A program made the position numbers and the translations under genes. Under the pieces are notes generated by a model. That model did no database searches. It was not told where the DNA came from and saw only the letters and a list, made by a program, of their open reading frames with translations. A stretch of 9,152 nucleotides of DNA from Desulfobacterales bacterium (lineage in GTDB: Bacteria > Desulfobacterota > Desulfobacteria > Desulfobacterales > RPRI01), in assembly GCA_020052975.1 (NCBI GenBank), contig JAGVOC010000488.1, positions 1 to 9,152 of the forward strand, read 5' to 3'. Below are positions 1 to 6,135 of this stretch, piece after piece. The stretch's first letter is position 1, and every line of letters starts with the position of its first letter.

Positions 1-747
1 AACATTAGTTCCATAAGCAGGAAGGCCTTCACCGGTGACAGGGTGTTTTTTAAGCCCCTGAACAAAATTCTTATTGGCTTCTTTGAATTTTTCGGGATTT
101 TTCGGACTTCTGTTCGGCATGCCGGTGTCGTCTAACACAATGACTTTAACTCCTTTTGCCCCCATTACTGCTCCAACACCACCCCGTCCGGCATGGCGGG
201 TTGGCCTGAGTTCCATATCCGTAAAAGCAACAGAGGCTGCTGCAAGTTTCATTTCTCCTGCAGGACCTATTGAAATGCAGGCGATCTTGTCCCCATATTC
301 CTTTTTCATCTTTTCGATCAGATCATAGTTGCCCAGCATTTTAAGGCTGTTATCGGCGGCTATCTTAACGCCGTCCTTGTTTATGAAAACTTTATAGATC
401 GTTTCGCTTTTCGGCGCTCCTTCAAGAACGATCGCCGCATACCCGAGTCGGCCCAGCACCTGAGCTCCCTGTCCGCCTGAATTGGCCTCTTTAATGCCGC
501 CCGTGAGAGGGCTTTTACAACCTACGGATATCCGGCCTGACATCGCAGCAAGAGATCCGCTTAAGAGTCCCGGTGCAATTACAAGCTTGTTCTCAGCGCT
601 GAGGGGATGGCACAGTGGAGGGACCTCTTTTGCGACAATGGCGGAAGTCATGGCTCTTCCTCCGAGGCCCGCATAATTGCCGAGAGAGCCGGTTGTAACT
701 TTGGGGCCTCCTTCTGCGCCCATGTTAATTCTTAGAATCTTGTCCAT
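1..747 (-). CDS. Aldehyde ferredoxin oxidoreductase family protein, N-terminal part (partial)
   Basis: This is the first 249 codons of a gene that runs off the left edge of the window. The family oxidises aldehydes to acids in the cytoplasm, using a tungsten-bispyranopterin cofactor and a 4Fe-4S cluster, and passes electrons to ferredoxin. The visible part is the AOR N-terminal (cofactor-binding) domain. It begins MDKILRINMG, has a glycine-rich stretch SGGQGAQVLGRLGYAAIVLE at about residues 90-110, and has the hallmark RHAGRGGVGAVMGAKGVK at about residues 183-200. The cysteine ligands of the Fe-S cluster lie further C-terminal, outside the window, so activity and subtype (AOR, FOR or GOR-like) cannot be judged. 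The ATG at 747-745 is supported by a strong ribosome binding site, AAGGAGGT, at about 753-760. The gene is divergent from xth. The family assignment is firm; the substrate is unknown. Confidence 0.93.
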   Translation of the reverse strand, partial: MDKILRINMGAEGGPKVTTGSLGNYAGLGGRAMTSAIVAKEVPPLCHPLSAENKLVIAPGLLSGSLAAMSGRISVGCKSPLTGGIKEANSGGQGAQVLGRLGYAAIVLEGAPKSETIYKVFINKDGVKIAADNSLKMLGNYDLIEKMKKEYGDKIACISIGPAGEMKLAAASVAFTDMELRPTRHAGRGGVGAVMGAKGVKVIVLDDTGMPNRSPKNPEKFKEANKNFVQGLKKHPVTGEGLPAYGTNV

Positions 748-791
748 AAGCGACCTCCTTTGTTTGGGTTGAAACGGTTTGATTTTTTTAT

Positions 792-821
792 TTGATAAAG
801 GCAGGATGTTTATGTTAATTT
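792..821 (+). promoter_or_regulatory. Possible sigma70-type promoter for xth
   Basis: TTGATA (792-797) and TAATTT (816-821) are separated by 18 bases, about 60 bases before the xth start, in the AT-rich gap between the divergent AOR and xth genes. Both boxes are imperfect and AT-rich DNA produces such matches by chance, so this is only a candidate. Confidence 0.25.
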
Positions 822-882
822 TAGCATATTAATTCTCATAACGACATTAATTTGTCAAGAAACATAAAAAGAAGGCCGGACA

Positions 883-1656
883 TTGAAAATTGCAAGCTTT
901 AACATCAATGGGATCAGAGCAAGGATGCCTGTGATACTTGACTGGATTGAAAAGGAATCTCCTGATATACTCTGCATGCAGGAAACAAAAGTGCAGGATG
1001 ATGAATTCCCGAAGGATGCTTTTGAAGAAAAAGGATATCATTGTGCTTATAAAGGCCAGAAAAGTTACAACGGCGTTGCAATCATAAGCAGAGAGGTTCC
1101 GTTAAAGGCCGTATTCGGGTTGGGTGATGATGATGAAGCCGAAAAACCAAGGATTGCCACGGCTTTTTTTAAAGATATTGTTGTAGTCGATACTTACATA
1201 CCCCAGGGAAGAGAACCGGGATCCGAACAATTCCTATACAAGCTGGCCTGGTTTGACCGTCTGCTGAAATATTTTGAAAATAATTTTACTCCGGATACGC
1301 AGGTGGTATGGGTAGGGGATTTTAATGTCGCTCCAAAGCCCATTGATGTTTATGACCCTGAAAAACTTCTTGGAAGCGTGGGCTATCATCCGCTGGAGCA
1401 TGAAGCCTTGTCGAATGTTATGAACTGGGGATTTACCGATGTATATAGAATTCACAAGGCCGATGAAAAGGAGTTTACTTTCTGGGACTACCGGATTCCA
1501 AATTCAGTCAAAAGAGGTCTTGGGTGGAGGCTTGATCATATATGCGCCACAAAAAGCCTTGCCGGAAAGTCCGTTTCAGCATGGATAGATCAAGGGCCGC
1601 GTCTCGCGGAAAGACCGTCGGATCATACAATCATTGTCGCAGAATTTAAGCTTTGA
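883..1656 (+). CDS. xth: Exodeoxyribonuclease III (AP endonuclease, Xth/ExoA family)
   Basis: This is a 257-residue enzyme of base excision repair. It cleaves DNA 5' of abasic sites and has 3'-5' exonuclease and 3'-repair activities, with Mg2+, in the cytoplasm. The length is normal for the family. The endonuclease/exonuclease/phosphatase fold spans the whole protein, and every expected active-site residue is present: N7 (SFNINGIRAR), E34 (MQETK), Y105 (DTYIPQGRE), D146 and N148 (VGDFNVA), D218 (WRLDHI), and the terminal D247-H248 (PSDHT). The start is TTG at 883. No in-frame ATG lies nearby, the N-terminus from this TTG (MKIASFNING) lines up with that of E. coli Xth, and a GAAGG at 871-875 is well spaced. 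The gene stands alone, divergent from the AOR gene and followed by a repeat-rich gap. The assignment is secure; the TTG start may keep expression modest (inference). Confidence 0.97.
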   Translation: MKIASFNINGIRARMPVILDWIEKESPDILCMQETKVQDDEFPKDAFEEKGYHCAYKGQKSYNGVAIISREVPLKAVFGLGDDDEAEKPRIATAFFKDIVVVDTYIPQGREPGSEQFLYKLAWFDRLLKYFENNFTPDTQVVWVGDFNVAPKPIDVYDPEKLLGSVGYHPLEHEALSNVMNWGFTDVYRIHKADEKEFTFWDYRIPNSVKRGLGWRLDHICATKSLAGKSVSAWIDQGPRLAERPSDHTIIVAEFKL

Positions 1657-1722
1657 CGGCTTCATAAGACAGTGAATAGTGGCGAGTAAATAGTGAATAG
1701 TTAATATAAGGGTCCAAGGATT

Positions 1723-1743
1723 TCCGCCAGACCGATTGGCGGA
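1723..1743. repeat. Small inverted repeat downstream of xth
   Basis: TCCGCCA (1723-1729) and TGGCGGA (1737-1743) form a 7-bp perfect GC-rich stem with a 7-base loop, 66 bases after the xth stop. No T-run follows, so it is not a canonical intrinsic terminator. It could still act as a transcript-end hairpin, or be a fragment of a dispersed intergenic repeat. Nearby, AGTGAATAGT occurs twice (1671-1680 and 1692-1701). Confidence 0.55.
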
Positions 1744-1786
1744 CCTTCGGCAGGGTTCAAGGGGCAAAAGCACAAAGCGGAAAAAC

Positions 1787-1905
1787 GGTTTCTGGTTTAT
1801 AGTTTCCAGTTTCTGGTCAAAAGAAACAGGAACAACGGGAATCAGGGATAATGAGTATTAGAAAACGAATTCGAAGTCCGAAGTTCAAACCATAAACCAG
1901 AAACC
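1787..1905. repeat. Intergenic inverted repeat of the 'accagaaacc' type between xth and serC
   Basis: The 275-bp gap between the xth and serC stop codons (1657-1931) holds no credible gene. GGTTTCTGGTTTAT (1787-1800) and ATAAACCAGAAACC (1892-1905) are perfect 14-bp inverted copies about 90 bases apart. Each is surrounded by further degenerate copies of the same word: TTTCCAGTTTCTGGT follows the left arm, and AGAAACAAGAAACC follows the right arm. This low-complexity CAGAAAC-type sequence resembles dispersed intergenic repeats that I recall from deltaproteobacterial genomes (recollection, not a search). It lies between convergent genes, where such elements are tolerated. Confidence 0.7.
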
Positions 1906-1931
1906 AGAAACAAGAAACCCGGATGCCGTTT

Positions 1932-3020
1932 TTACCCGTTTTTCTTTTCAAACTCTTTCATGAACCCGGTAAGAGCTCCGATCGCATCCAGGGTTGTTGC
2001 ATTATAAATAGATGCGCGGCAACCACCGACGGAACGATGCCCTTTTAATCCGCCGAAACCGTTTTTGGTCGCTTCCTGGATAAATTTTCCTTCAAGCTCT
2101 TCATTCGGGAGCCGGAAGGTCACATTCATCAGAGAGCGGCTCCCTTTTTCGGCGGTTCCTTTATAAAATTTACCCGAATCGAAGATTTCGTATAAAAGCC
2201 GGGCTTTTTCCTTATTGATCTCCCCAATTTTTTCAAGACCGCCGATAGTTTCCTCCAGCCATTTCAGGACAAGCTGAATTACATATATCGAAAAACAGGG
2301 CGGAGTATTGTAGAGTGAATTCGATGAAGAAAAGGTGGTGTATTTCAGCATTGACGGAAGATTATCAGGGACCGTTTTCAGCATATCTTCACGAATTATC
2401 ACCATGCAGACACCTGCAGGGCCGATGTTTTTCTGAGCGCCGGCGTATATAAGGCCGAACGGTTTCGGATCAAAAGGCCTGCTCATTATATCGGAGGACA
2501 TGTCTGCTACAAGAGGAATACCTCCGGTATCCGGGAAGCTTGCCCACTGGGTTCCCTTTATCGTGTTGTTGGATGTAATGTGAACATATACCGCATCACT
2601 GTTAAATTTCACGTTCGCGGGAATATACGAATAATTTTTATCCTTTGAAGATGCAACGACTTTAATGTTTTTGCCGAGTATCTGTGCTTCTTTTATGGCC
2701 TTTGAGGACCATGTTCCCGTATCGACATAATCGGCTGTTTTACCGTCAGGGAGCAGGTTCATCGGGATCATGTCGAACTGAAGGCTCGCGCCTCCCTGAA
2801 GGAAAAGGACTTGATATTTATCGTCGAGACCGAGGAGTCTTTTTGTTCTGGTAACAGCGTCATTTATCACTTCATCGAAAAGCTTCGATCTGTGACTTAT
2901 TTCGGTAATGGACATGCCTGAACCAGCGAAATTCAGAAAAGATTCCTTTACTTCTTCAAGAACACTTAAGGGAAGAGCAGCCGGACCAGCGTTAAAATTA
3001 TAAATTCTGTTCTCCTTCAT
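1932..3020 (-). CDS. serC: Phosphoserine aminotransferase
   Basis: This is a 362-residue PLP-dependent class V aminotransferase. It converts 3-phosphohydroxypyruvate plus glutamate to phosphoserine and 2-oxoglutarate in serine biosynthesis, and also serves PLP synthesis in some bacteria. Visible landmarks are the N-terminal NFNAGPAALP, the substrate-phosphate motif SHRSK (H43-R44), W104 in TGTWSSKA that stacks on the cofactor, D173 (VADMSSD), and the Schiff-base lysine K197 in YAGAQKNIGPAG. The C-terminus has GLKGHRSVGGCRASIYNA, which carries the family's conserved HR and RAS-YNA residues. I chose the ATG at 3020, not the upstream ATG at 3062, because a strong GGAGGTG ribosome binding site (about 3024-3030) sits just before it and the N-terminus and length then match the family. 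It is divergent from hisD across about 200 bases. Its downstream partner in serine synthesis, serA, is not in the window. Confidence 0.97.
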   Translation of the reverse strand: MKENRIYNFNAGPAALPLSVLEEVKESFLNFAGSGMSITEISHRSKLFDEVINDAVTRTKRLLGLDDKYQVLFLQGGASLQFDMIPMNLLPDGKTADYVDTGTWSSKAIKEAQILGKNIKVVASSKDKNYSYIPANVKFNSDAVYVHITSNNTIKGTQWASFPDTGGIPLVADMSSDIMSRPFDPKPFGLIYAGAQKNIGPAGVCMVIIREDMLKTVPDNLPSMLKYTTFSSSNSLYNTPPCFSIYVIQLVLKWLEETIGGLEKIGEINKEKARLLYEIFDSGKFYKGTAEKGSRSLMNVTFRLPNEELEGKFIQEATKNGFGGLKGHRSVGGCRASIYNATTLDAIGALTGFMKEFEKKNG

Positions 3021-3219
3021 ATGCCACCTCCATTTATTTATCGGTTTTATTCCCATATTCATGGGAATTTATATTTTTTGGAAGTTTCTAATTCAGCAGA
3101 TTGAGAATAGCATGTCAATCAGTATTTTATTTATTTTTATTGATTATAAGACGGATTTTTGACAAAAAGGAAACCGTTCTGCGCTTTTATGAAATCATCA
3201 ATTATGAGGAATTCAAAAT

Positions 3220-4524
3220 ATGAAAATTTTCAGGTATCCTTCTAAAGAAGCCGAAGCAAGACTTCTGTCCATTATCAACAGGGGGCTTTCTTACAGTCGT
3301 AAAGATTATATAAACGTCAGCCGTATTCTTGAAGACGTGAGAAAAAACGGGGACAGGGCGCTTATCGGTTATGTCCGGAAGTTTGATTCCCCTTCTATGA
3401 ATCCGGATTCTCTCAAGGTCACCCGAAAGGAGGTTGATTCTGCTTCAAAGATGGTTGGAAAGGCATTTATCGGCTCCTTGAAACGTGCAATAGGGCAGAT
3501 CGAATCTTTTCATAAGCAGCAGATCAGGTTGTCCTGGATCAATAATGAAAGAAACGGGGCGTTTCTGGGGCAGATTGTTAATCCTGTTGACGCAGCGGGA
3601 ATTTATGTTCCGGGTGGAAAGGGAGGCAAAACCCCTCTTGTTTCATCGGTACTCATGGGCGCTATTCCGGCGAAGATTGCCGGGGTATGCCGGATTGTGA
3701 TGGTTACGCCTCCCACAAAAGACGGAGGAGTGAATCCTCACCTGCTTGTTGCCGCAAAAATGGTCGGAGTCGATGAAATATACAAGATAGGAAGCGCCTG
3801 GGCGATAGCGGCCCTTGCCTACGGAACTGAGACGATTAAAAAAGTGGATGTCGTTGTCGGACCCGGAAACATATATGTGACACTGGCAAAGAAAATAGTA
3901 TATGGAACAGTCGGAATTGATATGACGGCAGGGCCAAGCGAGATTTTAATCATTGCGGATAAAAGCGCGGTTCCTGAATATGCAGCGGCAGACCTGCTTT
4001 CCCAGGCGGAGCATGACGCGCTTGCCTCTTCAATATTGTTGACCGATTCGATGGAAACAGCAGGTGCCGTAAACACGGCTGTTGAAGCTCAGATTGAAAA
4101 ACTGGAAAGGAAGGATATTGCCGAAAAATCCCTTTCAAAATACGGCGCCATCATGGTTGTGCCCGATATTTTGGTTGCAATAGAGCTTTCAAACAGAATA
4201 GCCCCCGAGCATCTTGAACTTCAGATTGAGAATCCTTTTGAATATATAGGGCAGGTAAGAAATGCCGGAGCGATATTTCTCGGGAATTACACCCCTGAAC
4301 CGGTAGGAGATTATATTGCCGGGCCGAACCATGTTCTTCCCACAGCGGGAACGGCAAGATTTTCTTCGGCTCTTTCAGTTGATAATTTTATTAAGAAAAC
4401 AAGCCTGATAAGCTATTCAAAGGATGCCTTCTTCAGGGAAGCAAAGGATATCATCCGCCTTGCCGAAACGGAAGGGTTGGGCGCTCATGCAGACTCGGTC
4501 AGGATCAGGCTGAAAAAGGGATGA
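3220..4524 (+). CDS. hisD: Histidinol dehydrogenase
   Basis: This is a 434-residue zinc enzyme that catalyses the last two steps of histidine synthesis (histidinol to histidinal to histidine, reducing 2 NAD+). Length and motifs match the family: the nucleotide-binding region VVGPGNIYVTLAK (about 212-224), GIDMTAGPSEI (232-242), zinc ligands Q262 and H265 in LLSQAEHDAL, D364 (PVGDYIAGPNH) and H423 (GLGAHADSV), and the catalytic pair E330-H331 in RIAPEHLEL. The start ATG has GAGGA at 3206-3210. A TTGACA lies upstream at 3159-3164, but without a well-spaced -10 box. No other his genes adjoin it. It stands alone, divergent from serC and only 26 bases from the convergent DUF2283 gene, so histidine biosynthesis is probably scattered in this genome (inference). 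No truncation is seen. Confidence 0.97.
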   Translation: MKIFRYPSKEAEARLLSIINRGLSYSRKDYINVSRILEDVRKNGDRALIGYVRKFDSPSMNPDSLKVTRKEVDSASKMVGKAFIGSLKRAIGQIESFHKQQIRLSWINNERNGAFLGQIVNPVDAAGIYVPGGKGGKTPLVSSVLMGAIPAKIAGVCRIVMVTPPTKDGGVNPHLLVAAKMVGVDEIYKIGSAWAIAALAYGTETIKKVDVVVGPGNIYVTLAKKIVYGTVGIDMTAGPSEILIIADKSAVPEYAAADLLSQAEHDALASSILLTDSMETAGAVNTAVEAQIEKLERKDIAEKSLSKYGAIMVVPDILVAIELSNRIAPEHLELQIENPFEYIGQVRNAGAIFLGNYTPEPVGDYIAGPNHVLPTAGTARFSSALSVDNFIKKTSLISYSKDAFFREAKDIIRLAETEGLGAHADSVRIRLKKG

Positions 4525-4550
4525 AGATATTTCTTCCTGAATTATGCTCA

Positions 4551-4832
4551 TCAATGCCTTTTTGATGCTTCGAGTATGGTTATTCCCACAAGTTTTTCCC
4601 CACGATACCTGTGCAAAATACCGTCCTGTGACATTTCGGAATCGGTTGCCTTCTGAGGACGGTCAAAACCGATATAAAGGACATCGGCTTCCTTGTCGTA
4701 GTCGATCCACATCTTGGTGACAGGAAACTTTAAAAGATGCGAAGTCGCTTTGAAAACTTCCGATAATGCATCTTGTTTTAAAATATTTTCCATTCGGACA
4801 TTAATCAGGTTTAATAGTTCAAGACATCCCAT
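4551..4832 (-). CDS. DUF2283-family small protein
   Basis: This is a protein of up to 93 residues. From about residue 41 it carries a DUF2283-like core: MWIDYDKEADVLYIGF, then RPQKATDSEMSQDGILHRY and KLVGITILEAS. This family has a short beta-rich fold of unknown function, often next to small DUF4258-type or toxin-antitoxin-like partners (general knowledge). No such partner is seen here. The start is uncertain. ATG 4832 (weak AGG before it) lies inside a repeat copy, whose second copy at about 6030 does not preserve that ATG. ATG 4793 (80 residues) lies just outside the repeat but has no visible ribosome binding site. The upstream start may therefore be an accident of repeat insertion. The gene is convergent with hisD. 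No clear terminator separates them, only a weak 6-bp hairpin around 4549-4567. Confidence 0.75.
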   Translation of the reverse strand: MGCLELLNLINVRMENILKQDALSEVFKATSHLLKFPVTKMWIDYDKEADVLYIGFDRPQKATDSEMSQDGILHRYRGEKLVGITILEASKRH

Positions 4833-4890
4833 AAATATACCTAAAATGAAAGTTATTTACTTATTTATGGACATCCATAATACTACACCC
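4795..4890. repeat. Direct repeat, left copy (about 95 bp)
   Basis: The stretch from CGGACATTAATCAGGTTTAA to ATCCATAATACTACACCC recurs at 5996-6089 in the same orientation, 1200-1201 bases away. The two copies differ by a single-base indel and about 15-20 substitutions by eye. The best-conserved part is TTATTTACTTATTTATGGAC near its right end. Inside it, CCATAAATA (4829-4837) and TATTTATGG (4862-4870) form a 9-bp inverted repeat with a 24-base loop. It abuts the DUF2283 start on one side and the RhuM 3' end on the other. No transposase is associated. Confidence 0.8.
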
Positions 4891-4926
4891 TATGCTTGTA
4901 ATACCGGATGGCGCCCTGCGTGTCTT

Positions 4927-5616
4927 CTATTTTGACAGCTTCAGCTTCTCAATCTTCTTTGCTGCAGCTAAGAAATCTTTTTCCACCCGCGTAATCTGAT
5001 CGGATTGTCCTGAGTGATATTTCAAATATTCTGTTTCTGCTTTTTCCACGGCCAATTCATGGCTGATATTACCGGCATGGGTGAGGATGTCTCGCTCGCC
5101 CAGCTTTAAAAAGTCATCGAGTTTGGCGATCCAATCGCGCATGTACATAGGCCTGCGGTTAAGAGCCTGAACCTCGGCAAATTCGAGATATGCGGTAACG
5201 ATCCTGTTCAATGCTTCGAGTTCTTCCTGGTTAAGATAGTTTTTTGCAATCGAAACATCATATTTTCGCGGCTTATCGCCAGACCAGCTTGTAAGTCCCA
5301 TATACAGCAATGCCGCATTTGCCCGTTCCTGGATTATTTCCGCATTGTAAAACTCAATTTCACGTGCGACTTCGCGGGAACCCTCTTTTTGAACTGTTGC
5401 AAAGTTTGCAACAGTTGAATCTTCCGTAAGTTCGCCTTCCGCGAAAACATTCCGTATATGTTTGGATATTACGGATTTATCACGCTGAAACAGCTCTGCC
5501 ATCTGGTTAAGAGAGAGCCAGGCCGTCTCGCCTTTGAATTTAACCTCAATTCGGGTGTGTCCGTCTTCAGTTCGGTATAGAATGATTTCGGAATTTTGCG
5601 GAGAAAGTTCGTTCAT
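4927..5616 (-). CDS. rhuM: RhuM-family protein with an apparent in-frame internal deletion
   Basis: This is a 229-residue member of the virulence RhuM family (first noted on a Salmonella pathogenicity island; biochemical function unknown, often found near R-M and mobile-element genes). The N-terminal part has the expected NSEIILYRTEDGHTRIEVKF, then a helix-turn-helix-like region WLSLNQMAELFQRDKSVISK (about 33-52) and the EGSREVAREIEFYN block. The C-terminal part has MGLTSWSGDKPRKYDV, AKNYLNQEELEALNRIVTAY and the conserved DWIAKLDDFLKL. Full-length relatives that I recall have about 330-345 residues. The middle region (VGYRV...GTQFR...WA, and the ERVFY/DIYATS block) is absent, and residue N91 runs straight into AEIIQERANA. 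The start at 5616 is chosen because the GAGGGG before it fits and MNEL matches relatives; an in-frame ATG at 5673 adds 19 unrelated residues. It is probably non-functional or altered, although the reading frame is intact. Confidence 0.85.
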   Translation of the reverse strand: MNELSPQNSEIILYRTEDGHTRIEVKFKGETAWLSLNQMAELFQRDKSVISKHIRNVFAEGELTEDSTVANFATVQKEGSREVAREIEFYNAEIIQERANAALLYMGLTSWSGDKPRKYDVSIAKNYLNQEELEALNRIVTAYLEFAEVQALNRRPMYMRDWIAKLDDFLKLGERDILTHAGNISHELAVEKAETEYLKYHSGQSDQITRVEKDFLAAAKKIEKLKLSK

Positions 5617-5680
5617 GGTTGTTCCCCTCAGACTCGCAAAGGATACTGCAGTTCCCGGCATGTAAAACAACAATAATCTT

Positions 5681-5815
5681 TCAATTTATATTCTGAATTC
5701 CGAGACATTTATTCCAAATATTGACAACCCCCTCGTAACGGGCATGCATTATTGCTTCTTTGTTTTTGACGTGAGTCTTAATTTTTTCCTCATAATTGTG
5801 GTAAATTCGCCATAT
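5681..5815 (-). other. Open stretch of unknown nature upstream of RhuM
   Basis: Between RhuM and the TdeIII fragment (5617-6106) there is no full-length gene. This minus-strand frame stays open for 44 codons plus a stop. It begins directly after an in-frame TAA, ends LGIQNIN, and reads KTHVKNKEAIMHARYEGVVN in its middle. Its only ATG would give a 22-residue peptide, MHARYEGVVNIWNK and so on. The amino-acid mix looks protein-like rather than random, so it could be the tail of a broken gene, but I do not recognise the family. It is as likely to be chance in AT-rich DNA. Confidence 0.25.
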
Positions 5816-5847
5816 TTAATTCCCTCGAATTCGAGGGAATTAAATAT
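5812..5847. repeat. Perfect 36-bp palindrome
   Basis: The half-site ATATTTAATTCCCTCGAA (5812-5829) is followed immediately by its exact reverse complement (5830-5847), centred on GAATTC. All 18 pairs match and no spacer separates them. As RNA it would fold into a long hairpin (about 16 pairs with a 4-base loop) from either strand. It lies 8 bases beyond the stop codon of the methyltransferase-like remnant, so it might serve as a bidirectional transcript end. There is no T-run, however, and a perfect zero-spacer palindrome is also typical of a binding or resolution site, or of a junction between two inverted copies of an element end. Confidence 0.9.
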
Positions 5848-5855
5848 AAATAGCC

Positions 5856-5960
5856 TTATTTTCTCCCTCTCACGGTAACTTCGACAATCGTCATGGTATC
5901 GTTGTCGAAGATGTCCACCACCTTCACTGCAATCTTACGCCGATCCGGACATCTATTCAT
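5856..5960 (-). pseudogene. C-terminal remnant resembling a type III-like (Mod) DNA methyltransferase
   Basis: This 34-codon frame starts at ATG 5960, reads CPDRRKIAVKVVDIFDNDTM, and ends with TIVEVTVRGRK and a stop. The phrase AVKVVDIF-NDTM-IVEV matches what I recall as the final residues of large N6-adenine methyltransferases of type III-like R-M systems, which are normally followed by a DEAD/DEAH helicase-nuclease gene. Nothing upstream continues it, since an in-frame TGA occurs seven codons before the ATG, and no helicase follows. It is therefore read as the stump of a deleted gene. It lies between the 36-bp palindrome and the right-hand direct repeat. The assignment rests on a short tail and memory, not on a search. 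Confidence 0.5.
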
Positions 5961-5995
5961 GCTTTTCTTGACATGAGTTCAGAACAACATACCGC

Positions 5996-6089
5996 CGGAC
6001 ATTTATCAGGTTTAATTGTTAAAATGTCGTATAAATACACCCAAAATGAAGGATATTTACTTATTTATGGACATCCCTAATACTACCCC
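5996..6089. repeat. Direct repeat, right copy (about 95 bp)
   Basis: This is the second copy of the element at 4795-4890, in the same orientation, from CGGACATTTATCAGGTTTAA to ATCCCTAATACTACCCC. The inner CCATAAATA/TATTTATGG inverted repeat seen in the left copy is degraded on one side here (CGTATAAATA). The last 46 bases are duplicated exactly just to the right. Together the two copies bracket RhuM, the palindrome and the methyltransferase remnant. Confidence 0.8.
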
Positions 6090-6135
6090 AAATGAAGGAT
6101 ATTTACTTATTTATGGACATCCCTAATACTACCCC
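6044..6135. repeat. Exact 46-bp tandem duplication (two units)
   Basis: The unit begins AAATGAAGGATATTTACTTA and ends TAATACTACCCC. It occupies 6044-6089 and 6090-6135 without a mismatch. It equals the distal half of the direct-repeat element, so a third, diverged copy is at about 4845-4890. The right-hand unit ends exactly where homology of the truncated TdeIII endonuclease gene stops, and it supplies that gene's last codons and stop. There are no spacers, so this is not a CRISPR array. Perfect identity suggests a recent event, such as slippage or unequal exchange. Confidence 0.95.

Noticed and set aside
74..676. Plus-strand frames at the left end (74-328 and 482-676)
   Set aside because: They lie antisense to the AOR N-terminal domain, which has clear family motifs.
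3819..4357. Minus-strand open frames inside hisD
   Set aside because: hisD has all its catalytic residues on the plus strand; the antisense frames are a by-product of its codon use.
4549..4567. Intrinsic terminator between hisD and the DUF2283 gene
   Set aside because: Only a 6-bp AT-rich stem (CATCAA/TTGATG) with no following T-run, partly inside the DUF2283 coding sequence.
6044..6135. CRISPR array
   Set aside because: Two head-to-tail units without spacers and no cas genes in the window.
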